From positions 124,001-188,000 of the forward strand of contig FAON01000008.1 in assembly GCA_001485605.1 (NCBI GenBank): a stretch of 64,000 bases of DNA, given 5' to 3'. Under the pieces are notes generated by a model. The model searched no databases. It was not told the origin of the DNA and saw nothing but the letters and a program-made list of their open reading frames with translations. Below, one piece after another: positions 54,013 through 61,577 of this stretch; within the stretch, counting starts at the first letter, position 1, and every line of letters begins with the position of its first letter. Origin of the DNA: Candidatus Kryptobacter tengchongensis. Lineage in GTDB: Bacteria > Bacteroidota > Ignavibacteria > Kryptoniales > Kryptoniaceae. A program made the position numbers and the translations under genes.

Positions 54013-54528
54013 TCAAGATAAAACCTTATCTTCAATCTTTTGAAGTCGCCTTAAAATATCTCCAATGACAACATTTTCCTTTTTCAGAGATTCAACCTCT
54101 CTTGTAAGTTCGCCAATTTTTTCAACCAATGAATTTATCATAAATACCACATTATCAATTCTTTTATTTGTATCATCAATCCTTTTATTCGTATCATCAA
54201 TTCTTAAACTCAACTCAGATCTTGTTTCGTCAATCCTTGCGTTTAACTCGGTTCTTAATCCATCAATCCTTTCGTATAGTTCAGCTCTCAACCCATCAAT
54301 TCTTGCGTATAGTTCGGCTCTCATTTCATCAATTTTTGCATATAGTTCGGTTCTTAGCTCATCAATTCTGCGACTTATTTCGTTAATGTAAGCGTTTGTA
54401 TCGGAAAGGCGTGCAGAGAATTCATCCATTCGTCCGTGAAGTTTAGAAATGTCTTGTTTTATAACTTCAATTTCAGGCAAAATTACGGCTTTTATTGCTT
54501 CAATTATTTTACTTGTTGCATTCGCCAT
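54013..54528 (-). CDS. Coiled-coil protein with 11-residue repeats
   Basis: A 171-residue soluble, entirely helical protein. Its central part (residues 54-108) is five near-perfect 11-residue repeats of the form RIDELRTELYA, followed by two 7-residue RIDDTNK units and a leucine-zipper-like end. The 11-residue period (a hendecad) predicts a slightly right-handed or straight coiled coil. I see no catalytic motif and no TM segment. It resembles DUF1640-like or phage-tail-fibre-like coiled coils only in general composition. It is the first gene of the pyrF operon and ends 2 nt before pyrF. Confidence 0.75.
   Translation of the reverse strand: MANATSKIIEAIKAVILPEIEVIKQDISKLHGRMDEFSARLSDTNAYINEISRRIDELRTELYAKIDEMRAELYARIDGLRAELYERIDGLRTELNARIDETRSELSLRIDDTNKRIDDTNKRIDNVVFMINSLVEKIGELTREVESLKKENVVIGDILRRLQKIEDKVLS
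54163..54369 (-). repeat. 33-bp tandem coding repeats
   Basis: Five 33-nt units (coding 11 residues each) followed by two identical 21-nt units lie inside the coiled-coil gene at 54013-54528. Bases are highly similar between units, which suggests recent expansion. Confidence 0.85.
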
Positions 54529-54649
54529 TTAAATCTCCATTTAATGAGTTTTTCTAAATTTAAAACAATTTTTAGATAAATTCAATCCCGTTTGAAGAAC
54601 TTGAAATTAGCAAAGATAAAATCCTGCGCTATTATAGCCCCTCCCCCAC

Positions 54650-54678
54650 TTGACAATCTAATTTTTATTTGTTATATT
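54650..54678 (+). promoter_or_regulatory. Sigma-70-type promoter before the Lrp-amt operon
   Basis: TTGACA (54650-54655), a 17-nt spacer and TATATT (54673-54678) lie 55 nt upstream of the Lrp-type regulator. The rest of the 54529-54732 spacer shows nothing else I can support. Confidence 0.75.
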
Positions 54679-54732
54679 TAAGCGTATTTTCTCCTAAAAA
54701 ATTTAGGCAAAAATAAAAATTGACCTAAAATT

Positions 54733-55197
54733 ATGTTAAAAATTGACGATATTGACCTTAAAATTTTAGACATTCTCCAGAAAAATGGAAGGATAAAGCG
54801 TAATGACCTTGCTCAAATCGTTGGACTTTCTGTTCCATCGGTGAGCGAAAGGTTAAAAAAGCTTGAAGATGAAGGGATAATAAAAGGATATACCGCCTTA
54901 CTTGATTCAAAGAAGCTGGGGAAGGATATAACAGCATTTGTCTTTGTTTACATTGATTCGTCAAGGAATTATCCTTTATTTATTGAGAGGGCTATGGAGG
55001 TTGAGGAGATATTGGAGTGCCATTCAATCACGGGTGAGGGATCACACCTTTTGAAAGTTAAAACTGAGAACACATCAACGCTTGAAAAACTTCTTGCGAG
55101 AATTCAATCTTGGCCAGGTGTTACTGGGACTAAGACGAATATCGTTTTATCAACGATTAAGGAAACAACGAGAATAAAAATTTTTAATGAGGATTGA
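54733..55197 (+). CDS. Lrp/AsnC-family transcriptional regulator
   Basis: A 154-residue feast/famine-type regulator. The N-terminal helix-turn-helix is DLKILDILQKNGRIKRNDLAQIVGLSVPSVSERLKKLE (residues about 7-44) and the C-terminal RAM (effector-binding) domain follows (CHSITGEGSHLLKVKTENT). Such proteins bind amino acids and form octamers. It lies first in an operon with an ammonium transporter and glutamine synthetase, so its effector may report nitrogen status, for example glutamine. This is an inference from context. Confidence 0.9.
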   Translation: MLKIDDIDLKILDILQKNGRIKRNDLAQIVGLSVPSVSERLKKLEDEGIIKGYTALLDSKKLGKDITAFVFVYIDSSRNYPLFIERAMEVEEILECHSITGEGSHLLKVKTENTSTLEKLLARIQSWPGVTGTKTNIVLSTIKETTRIKIFNED

Positions 55198-55226
55198 ACT
55201 AAAGTTTTTAAACGGAGGTGTTATCT

Positions 55227-56873
55227 GTGGGCGAATTTAAAATTGTTGCTGATACGGTTTGGACTATGATAGCTGGTTTTCTTGTTTTTTTCATGAATCT
55301 TGGTTTTGCAATGCTTGAAGCGGGGCTTCAAAGGAGTAAAAATGCTGTTAATATCTTAATGAAAAATTTTGTTGTTTTTTCTGTTTCTTCAATTTCTTTT
55401 TTCATCATAGGTTGGGGTATTATGTTTGGAGATGGGAATGATTTTTTCGGTATCAAAGGTTTATGGTTTGTTTCGGGGCAGGATAATTCCCCTGCGACTG
55501 GCGAAAGTTATCTTGGCGTGTATAAAGCAATAAGTTGGGCATCAGTTCCATTATGGGCGAAATTTTTCTTTCAACTTGTTTTTGCTGGAACATCTGCGAC
55601 AATTGTGTCCGGAGCTGTTGGGGAAAGGATAAAGTTTAAAAGTTTTCTAATTTTTTCATTTTTGATGATTTCGTTTATTTATCCAGTTGTTGGGCACTGG
55701 ATTTGGGGTGGTGGATGGCTTAGTAAACTCGGATTTCTTGATTTTGCTGGTTCAACTGTGGTTCATTCCGTTGGTGGCTGGTCTGCGCTTACAGGAGCGA
55801 TATTACTTGGTCCAAGGCTCGGCAAATATAAAAATGGAAAGATTAATCCAATCCCTGGACATGATTTAACACTTGCTACGCTTGGGGCGTTTATCTTGTG
55901 GTTTGGATGGTTTGGTTTTAATCCCGGGTCAACTATGTCGGCAAATTTCTCATATATAGCAAAAATTGCAACAGTTACGAATATGTCCGCAGCTTCAGCA
56001 ACTTTGTCAGCCTTAATAACATCATGGGTTTTCTTGAGGAAGCCTGATTTAACGATGGTCCTTAATGGATGTCTTGCCGGTCTTGTTGCTATAACCGCTC
56101 CGTGTGCTTATGTTTCAGTTTTTTCGTCCCTTTTAATTGGCTTTACGGCTGGTGTGATCGTTGTCTTTTCCGTTTTGTTGTTTGATAAGCTTAAAATTGA
56201 CGATCCAGTTGGGGCTATATCTGTTCATTTGATAAATGGAATTTGGGGAACGCTTGCGGTAGGTTTATTTCATGAGGAAGAAGGTTTAATAAACGGGATG
56301 GTAAAGTTGTTAAAAGTGCAACTTTTGGGTGTGATTGTTGTTGGCGTATTTGCATTCACGATTTCATTTGTTCTTTGGCTTATTATAAAAGAAATTTTGG
56401 GATTAAGAGTTTCAGAGCAAGAGGAAATTGATGGGCTTGATCTTACTGAACATGGTCAGGTGTGTTATCCTGAATTTTCAATCCTTGGGTCAAGTTCTTT
56501 TGCAGTTGAGTTTCAGGAAATTGAACATGAAAAAGTTCCCGAAGTTAAGAAAGTATCAAAGAGAAAACCTCCAATCACTTTGGAAAAGCCCAAGATACTT
56601 GAGGCGGAAAGGGCAGATGAAAATAAAAGTTTCAAAATCAAGGTTGAGAATCTGGATAAGAAAGTATTTATCAATCTATGGCGTCAGATGTGTTCGGGGG
56701 ATTGGAGAAAATTACCCTTGGAATTTAAGGAGATATATCCGAATGTTAAATTATTTTCTGGGGACGAAATTTTATTTTCAAAGGGCAATCCAGATGTCAT
56801 AGTTGAAAAATTCGCTAAAGTTTTGAGTAGAGCGGGTTTTAAAGGATTTAAGATAAAAATTATAAAAGAGTAA
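55227..56873 (+). CDS. amt: Ammonium transporter with an extra C-terminal domain
   Basis: Inner-membrane ammonium channel of 548 residues with 11 TM helices. Conserved features: DTVWTMIAGFLVFFMNLGFAMLEAG (split at residues 7-31), HSVGGWSALTGAILLGPRLGK, FNPGSTMSAN and the conserved C-terminal region LRVSEQEEIDGLDLTEHGQ. Instead of ending there, it has about 132 further residues: a charged, proline-rich linker and a small alpha/beta domain (FKIKVENLDKKVFI...FSKGNPDVIVEKFAKVL). No PII (GlnK) gene is nearby and the tail does not look like PII. GTG 55227 has GGAGG upstream. Confidence 0.9.
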   Translation: MGEFKIVADTVWTMIAGFLVFFMNLGFAMLEAGLQRSKNAVNILMKNFVVFSVSSISFFIIGWGIMFGDGNDFFGIKGLWFVSGQDNSPATGESYLGVYKAISWASVPLWAKFFFQLVFAGTSATIVSGAVGERIKFKSFLIFSFLMISFIYPVVGHWIWGGGWLSKLGFLDFAGSTVVHSVGGWSALTGAILLGPRLGKYKNGKINPIPGHDLTLATLGAFILWFGWFGFNPGSTMSANFSYIAKIATVTNMSAASATLSALITSWVFLRKPDLTMVLNGCLAGLVAITAPCAYVSVFSSLLIGFTAGVIVVFSVLLFDKLKIDDPVGAISVHLINGIWGTLAVGLFHEEEGLINGMVKLLKVQLLGVIVVGVFAFTISFVLWLIIKEILGLRVSEQEEIDGLDLTEHGQVCYPEFSILGSSSFAVEFQEIEHEKVPEVKKVSKRKPPITLEKPKILEAERADENKSFKIKVENLDKKVFINLWRQMCSGDWRKLPLEFKEIYPNVKLFSGDEILFSKGNPDVIVEKFAKVLSRAGFKGFKIKIIKE

Positions 56874-56891
56874 TAAAAGGAGGTGTTAAGT

Positions 56892-58433
56892 ATGCTGTGG
56901 GTTATTTTTGTTTTTTTCGCTTTGCTTACAATTTCTATTCTTGCATTTACCTTACTTTATGTTAAGACTCCACCACACCTTGCTTTTGTGAGGACTGGAT
57001 TCGGGGGTAGAAAAGTTGTGATAGATGGCGGTTCAATTGTTTTACCTATAATTCAGGACATTCAATGGATATCGCTTAAAACATATAAGCTTGAGGTTTT
57101 TAAATCAGGTCGTGAGGCTTTTATAACGAAAGATAAGTTAAGAGTTGACATTGGAGCTGAATTTTATGTCAAAGTTGAACCAACCGAGAAAAGCATAGAG
57201 ATGGCATCAAGAAGCTTGGGTGAGAGCTCGTTTTCTGAAGATGGAATAAAAACTCTTGTTGAGGAAAAACTTATCTCAGCATTAAGAGCTGTTGCTGCGA
57301 CAATGGATATGGTTGAAATTCATGAGAATAGGCGATTATTTGAAGAAAGGGTTATGGAAAACTTAAAAGATGCCCTTCTTCAAAATGGACTTACACTTGA
57401 AAATGTCTCCGTATATTACCTTGATCAAACAGATAAAAACTATTTTGACCCAAACAATATATTTGATGCGGAGGGATTAAGGCAGATAACAGCTCAAACT
57501 TCAATGAGGTTGAAGGAGAGGAACGAAATAGAAAGGGAAACAGAAGTTGCGATAAAGCAAAAGGATGTTGAAACCTTCAAATTGAAACTCCAACTTGACA
57601 AGGATAAGGCTTTTGCTGAAGCTGATCAAAGTTATCAGGTGGAGACATATAAAGCGAAACGGTATGCTGAAATTGAGCAATTTAAAGCTGAGCAAGATAG
57701 GATAGCCCGTGAGGCTGTGATCCAAAAGGAACGTTCTATAAGAGAGGCTGAAATTCAAAGTGAAACAGCTTTGGTAAAACAGGCAAAATTTAAAGAGGAA
57801 GCCGAGATTGAAAAGCAAAGGGTGATTGAGCAATTAAAGCGTGATGTTGAAATATCAATTTTGCTTAAAGAAAAGGAAAAAGCAGAGGCTGAGGCTTTGA
57901 GGTTGCAAGCGAACGCAGTTGAAGAAGAAGCAAAGCAAAAGATAATAACGGTTGCGGAAAAAGCAAAAGCTGAGAGATTGAAGGAAATCGCATTGATTGA
58001 AGCATTGAAGGAACTTGAAGTCGCTGAGCAAAAAGCTAAAGCGGTTGAGATATTGGCTAAATCAAAGATGAAAGAGGGTGAATCGGAAGCCTTTGTTAGA
58101 ATGAAGAAATTTGAGGCGGAAAATGTTTTAAGCGAAAAGATAATCAACAGAGACATTCTATTGAATTTAATTGAAAAAGCCCCAAGTATATTGGGCGAGC
58201 TTATGGCGCCCGCAAAAAATATAGAGGGAATTAAAATACTTCAAATAGATGGGTATCGCCCCGACAATTTGCAATCTTCCTCAATTCCAGTTGGAATCAT
58301 CAACGCAATAATTGGAGCAAGCGCTTTGATCCCAATTTTGAGGGAATTAATAGATTTTGCGAAGGTGGATAAAAATGTCGTTGAAAAAATAGCGGAATAT
58401 ATCCCAGGTATAAAGGGAACAACTAAACAATAA
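56892..58433 (+). CDS. SPFH-domain (flotillin-like) membrane protein
   Basis: A 513-residue protein with an N-terminal TM helix (about 1-22), an SPFH/Band-7 domain (about 24-200, RVDIGAEFYVKVEPTEKSIEMASR) and a very long alanine/glutamate-rich coiled coil (about 210-430), then a short hydrophobic segment near the C-terminus. Flotillin-like proteins scaffold membrane microdomains and assist membrane-protein complexes. Its placement between amt and glnA, with strong GGAGG and 18-nt spacing, implies that it organises Amt or glutamine synthetase at the membrane. That link is inferred. Confidence 0.85.
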   Translation: MLWVIFVFFALLTISILAFTLLYVKTPPHLAFVRTGFGGRKVVIDGGSIVLPIIQDIQWISLKTYKLEVFKSGREAFITKDKLRVDIGAEFYVKVEPTEKSIEMASRSLGESSFSEDGIKTLVEEKLISALRAVAATMDMVEIHENRRLFEERVMENLKDALLQNGLTLENVSVYYLDQTDKNYFDPNNIFDAEGLRQITAQTSMRLKERNEIERETEVAIKQKDVETFKLKLQLDKDKAFAEADQSYQVETYKAKRYAEIEQFKAEQDRIAREAVIQKERSIREAEIQSETALVKQAKFKEEAEIEKQRVIEQLKRDVEISILLKEKEKAEAEALRLQANAVEEEAKQKIITVAEKAKAERLKEIALIEALKELEVAEQKAKAVEILAKSKMKEGESEAFVRMKKFEAENVLSEKIINRDILLNLIEKAPSILGELMAPAKNIEGIKILQIDGYRPDNLQSSSIPVGIINAIIGASALIPILRELIDFAKVDKNVVEKIAEYIPGIKGTTKQ

Positions 58434-58459
58434 ATTAAAAACAAAATTGATAAAATCTC

Positions 58460-59881
58460 ATGAAAAACGAAGCAATTGAAAATGTTTTTAGAATGATCAA
58501 AGAACACAAAGTTAAAATGGTTGACTTAAAGTTTATGGATTTCCCAGGTCAATGGCAACATTTCAGCGTCCCTGTGCATGAGTTAACAGAAAAATCGTTT
58601 GAAGAGGGATTTGGATTTGATGGTTCAAGCATCCGTGGATGGAAAAGCATAAATGAAAGCGATATGCTCGTTATCCCTGATCCGACAACTGCTTTCATTG
58701 ATCCATTTATTGAGGTTCCAACGATAAGCTTAATATGTGATGTTTATGATCCTTTAACGAAAGAAAAATATGAAAGATGTCCTCGTTATATTGCTCAAAA
58801 AGCGGAAATGTATTTGAAGTCAACAGGAATTGCTGATACGGTTTATTTTGGACCGGAGGCGGAATTTTTCATCTTTGATGATGTTCGTTTTGATCAGAAT
58901 GCGCATGAGGGATATTATTACATTGATTCAATTGAAGGGCAGTGGAATTCAGGGCGAGATGAAAAGCCAAATCTTGCTTATAAGCCAAGATATAAAGAAG
59001 GTTACTTCCCTGTTCCCCCGACTGACTCGCTCAATGATATAAGAAATGAAATGGTGTTGATTATGGAGCAATGTGGTCTTGAAGTTGAAGCGCAACATCA
59101 TGAGGTTGCAACTGGAGGTCAATGTGAGATTGATTTTCGCTTTGCTCCACTTGTGAGATGTGCAGATAACCTTTTGATCTTTAAATATATTGTTAAGAAT
59201 GTTGCACGAAGACATGGAAAAACCGCTACATTTATGCCTAAGCCATTGTTTGGGGATAATGGTTCTGGGATGCATTGTCATCAAAGTCTGTGGAAAAATG
59301 GACAACCATTGTTCTACGGCAATGGTTATGCGAATTTAAGTGAAATTGCACTTTATTACATCGGTGGAATCTTAAAACATGCCCCAGCTTTATGTGCTTT
59401 CACAAATCCGACAACTAATTCGTATAAACGCCTTGTCCCTGGATTTGAAGCCCCTGTAAATCTTGCTTATTCACAGCGGAATAGAAGCGCAGCAATCCGT
59501 ATCCCCGTCTACTCATCAAGTCCAAAGGCAAAGAGAATTGAAGTGAGATTTCCCGATGGTTCTTGCAACCCGTATCTTGCTTTCTCAGCAATGCTTATGG
59601 CCGGGATTGATGGAATCATAAACAAAATTGACCCCGGCGAACCATTAGATAAGGATATCTACGCTCTTCCGCCAGAGGAATTAAAAAACATTCCTTCAAC
59701 CCCAGGTTCACTTGAAGAAGCGCTAAGAGCGCTTGAAAAGGATCATGAGTTTCTTTTAAGGGGCGATGTCTTTACAGAGGATGTGATAGAAGCGTGGATA
59801 AAATATAAATGGGAAAAAGAAGTAAACCCGATGCGTATGCGTCCTCATCCATATGAGTTCGTTATTTATTTTGATGTGTGA
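58460..59881 (+). CDS. glnA: Glutamine synthetase type I
   Basis: Forms glutamine from glutamate, ammonia and ATP. The 473-residue subunit of the dodecameric GSI has [12 protein letters not shown], the metal motif [72 protein letters not shown] and the C-terminal [14 protein letters not shown]. The adenylylation loop tyrosine is present (DIYALPPEE), so regulation by adenylylation as in GSI-beta is possible, though no glnE or PII gene is in the window. Confidence 0.95.
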   Translation: MKNEAIENVFRMIKEHKVKMVDLKFMDFPGQWQHFSVPVHELTEKSFEEGFGFDGSSIRGWKSINESDMLVIPDPTTAFIDPFIEVPTISLICDVYDPLTKEKYERCPRYIAQKAEMYLKSTGIADTVYFGPEAEFFIFDDVRFDQNAHEGYYYIDSIEGQWNSGRDEKPNLAYKPRYKEGYFPVPPTDSLNDIRNEMVLIMEQCGLEVEAQHHEVATGGQCEIDFRFAPLVRCADNLLIFKYIVKNVARRHGKTATFMPKPLFGDNGSGMHCHQSLWKNGQPLFYGNGYANLSEIALYYIGGILKHAPALCAFTNPTTNSYKRLVPGFEAPVNLAYSQRNRSAAIRIPVYSSSPKAKRIEVRFPDGSCNPYLAFSAMLMAGIDGIINKIDPGEPLDKDIYALPPEELKNIPSTPGSLEEALRALEKDHEFLLRGDVFTEDVIEAWIKYKWEKEVNPMRMRPHPYEFVIYFDV

Positions 59882-59888
59882 AAACTGT

Positions 59889-59904
59889 CCCCACTTCGGT
59901 GGGG
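59889..59904 (+). other. Hairpin after glnA, possible terminator
   Basis: CCCCAC (59889-59894) pairs with GTGGGG (59899-59904) around TTCG. There is no downstream T-tract, so termination is doubtful; it may protect the 3' end of the mRNA. The rest of 59905-60001 shows no clear promoter. Confidence 0.45.
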
Positions 59905-60001
59905 GCTTACCCTTATTAAGATTTGCAGAAACCTTTTCACACCTTTGGGGTTATATAGGTAGAAAGGAATCAAATTCCCTTTAAAATGAGCATATTGAGA
60001 G

Positions 60002-60544
60002 GTGCCAGAAAGTGATTGGGAAATATTTGAAAGAGTTAAAAATGGAGATGAATTAGCGTTTAAGGAAATTTATGAGAAATTTAAACTTCCACTATATAGA
60101 TTTTGTTTGCGGATGGTTTTTGATGAAGATACGGCAATTGACATAGTTCATGATGTTTTTATGAAGATATATGAAAATAAAAATTTGATTGAACCTGCTT
60201 CTTTTTCCCTTTCAACTTTGCTTTTTAAAATAGCCAAAAATAGATGTTTAAACTTTCTGCGAGATAGGAGAGAAAAAATTCAGGTTGATAGTGTTGAGAT
60301 AAATTCAGGTTGTGATGTTGAAAAAAATTTTGAAGTCATTGACGCAAAAGAGAAATTGCAAAGAATTTTGAACTTACTTGATGACGATTATAGAGCGATT
60401 TTGATTTTGAGAGAGTGGAACGGTTTAAGTTATAGCGAAATAGCAAAAATTTTTGACACGAGCGTTTCGGCTGTTAAGGCAAAACTTTTCAAAGCGAGAA
60501 GAAAATTAGCAGAAATTTACAAAAAATATTACGGAGATGAGTAA
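60002..60544 (+). CDS. ECF-family RNA polymerase sigma factor
   Basis: A 180-residue sigma-70-like factor with region 2 (FKEIYEKFKLPLYRFCLRMV and AIDIVHDVFMKIYENK) and region 4 (LILREWNGLSYSEIAKIFDTSVSAVKAKLFKARRKL, split at residues about 131-166). There is no region 1 or 3, as in ECF factors. It starts at GTG 60002. The next gene overlaps its stop and encodes a zinc-finger anti-sigma, so the pair is probably a signal-responsive switch. The regulon is unknown. Confidence 0.88.
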   Translation: MPESDWEIFERVKNGDELAFKEIYEKFKLPLYRFCLRMVFDEDTAIDIVHDVFMKIYENKNLIEPASFSLSTLLFKIAKNRCLNFLRDRREKIQVDSVEINSGCDVEKNFEVIDAKEKLQRILNLLDDDYRAILILREWNGLSYSEIAKIFDTSVSAVKAKLFKARRKLAEIYKKYYGDE

Positions 60545-60998
60545 AATGAAATGCGAAGATATTCAAGAAATACTTAGTTGTTTTGTTGATGGGGAACTCA
60601 ATGAAAACATTGATTATGCGTTTTCTCATGTTTTTTCATGCCTTGATTGTCAGGAATTTTTAAAAGTCACACTTAAATTTAAAGTTGATGCAAGTAAAGA
60701 TAAAATTGAATTTCCCGAGGTAGAAGAATTTGAAGTTAAAGGAAAAGGAAACTTGATAAGAAGATTTGTGAGATCTTTAAAGGTTGAAATTCCTATTCCA
60801 ACGGGACTTCTTTCGGCAGTTGTGGTTATGTTGTTTTTACTTTCCTTTTTGCTTGCTGTTTTTGTCTATGATAAAGCGATGATGGTTGAACAAGGTAAGT
60901 TCCAGGTTCCAGTTCACAAGGAAAAAACACGAATCGTGGTTGTTTATGGAATACCGCAGGTCATAGTTTACCCTGATATGAAAATAAAAGAAAAATAA
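60537..60998 (+). CDS. Zinc-finger anti-sigma factor, membrane-anchored
   Basis: A 153-residue protein with an N-terminal anti-sigma zinc-binding motif (HVFSCLDC, H-x3-C-x2-C at about residues 30-37), one TM helix (about 91-112, TGLLSAVVVMLFLLSFLLAV) and a short extracytoplasmic tail. It probably holds the sigma factor inactive at the membrane until a signal arrives. Its ATG overlaps the sigma factor stop. The extracytoplasmic part is too short for a standard sensor domain. Confidence 0.82.
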   Translation: MSKMKCEDIQEILSCFVDGELNENIDYAFSHVFSCLDCQEFLKVTLKFKVDASKDKIEFPEVEEFEVKGKGNLIRRFVRSLKVEIPIPTGLLSAVVVMLFLLSFLLAVFVYDKAMMVEQGKFQVPVHKEKTRIVVVYGIPQVIVYPDMKIKEK

Positions 60999-61012
60999 AA
61001 GGAGTGAAAATT

Positions 61013-61441
61013 ATGGTTCGGAAAATTTTTATTCTTATGTTGGCGGTGATTTTTATTGCCTGTCAAAAGTCAAAAGAAAATGGGGAATTAAATTCCGAGA
61101 TATTGCCTTTGACCCCGAAGGCTGAAATCAATAAAGAAAGTTATGCTATGATAGTAGATACCCCGCCAGGGATAATAGGTGGATTAGAAGCAATTCAGAA
61201 GAAAATTAAATATCCAGATAGCGCGATAAAAAACGGAATTGAGGGAACTGTGTATGTGATGGCTTATATAAATGAAAATGGAGAAGTTGATTTTGCTGAA
61301 GTTATAAAGGGAATAGGTTACGGTTGTGATGAGGTAGCAAGAGATGCTGTTTTACAGACGAAATTTACATCACCCTATCATCAAGGCAAGCCAGCAAAGG
61401 CAAGAGTAGTGGTGCCAATAAGATTTAAAATGAGAAAATAA
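61013..61441 (+). CDS. Lipoprotein with a TonB C-terminal domain
   Basis: A 142-residue protein with a lipoprotein signal (MVRKIFILMLAVIFIAC, lipobox FIAC) and a TonB_C-like domain at about 55-142 (YPDSAIKNGIEGTVYVMAYINENGEVDFA split over residues 64-92; RVVVPIRFK at the end). The usual TonB proline-rich arm and inner-membrane anchor are missing, so it may not transduce energy. It is in the same operon as the sigma/anti-sigma pair, with AAGGAG upstream, and might act as the extracytoplasmic sensor. Confidence 0.8.
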   Translation: MVRKIFILMLAVIFIACQKSKENGELNSEILPLTPKAEINKESYAMIVDTPPGIIGGLEAIQKKIKYPDSAIKNGIEGTVYVMAYINENGEVDFAEVIKGIGYGCDEVARDAVLQTKFTSPYHQGKPAKARVVVPIRFKMRK

Positions 61442-61577
61442 AAAATAGAACAATAGCCCAGCAACAGCAAAACAGTTTGTGACTCGGTTTTAAAAGCGGT
61501 GAAGAGGGATTTTTTATCTCGGGGTAAAATCTGCACTAAATTATTGCGCAATATTTAATCATTTCATTATTTTATAG

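Noticed and set aside
55227-56873. Amt-PII (GlnB) fusion
   Set aside because: The C-terminal extension lacks the PII T-loop and its conserved motifs, and is too short after the linker for a typical PII domain.
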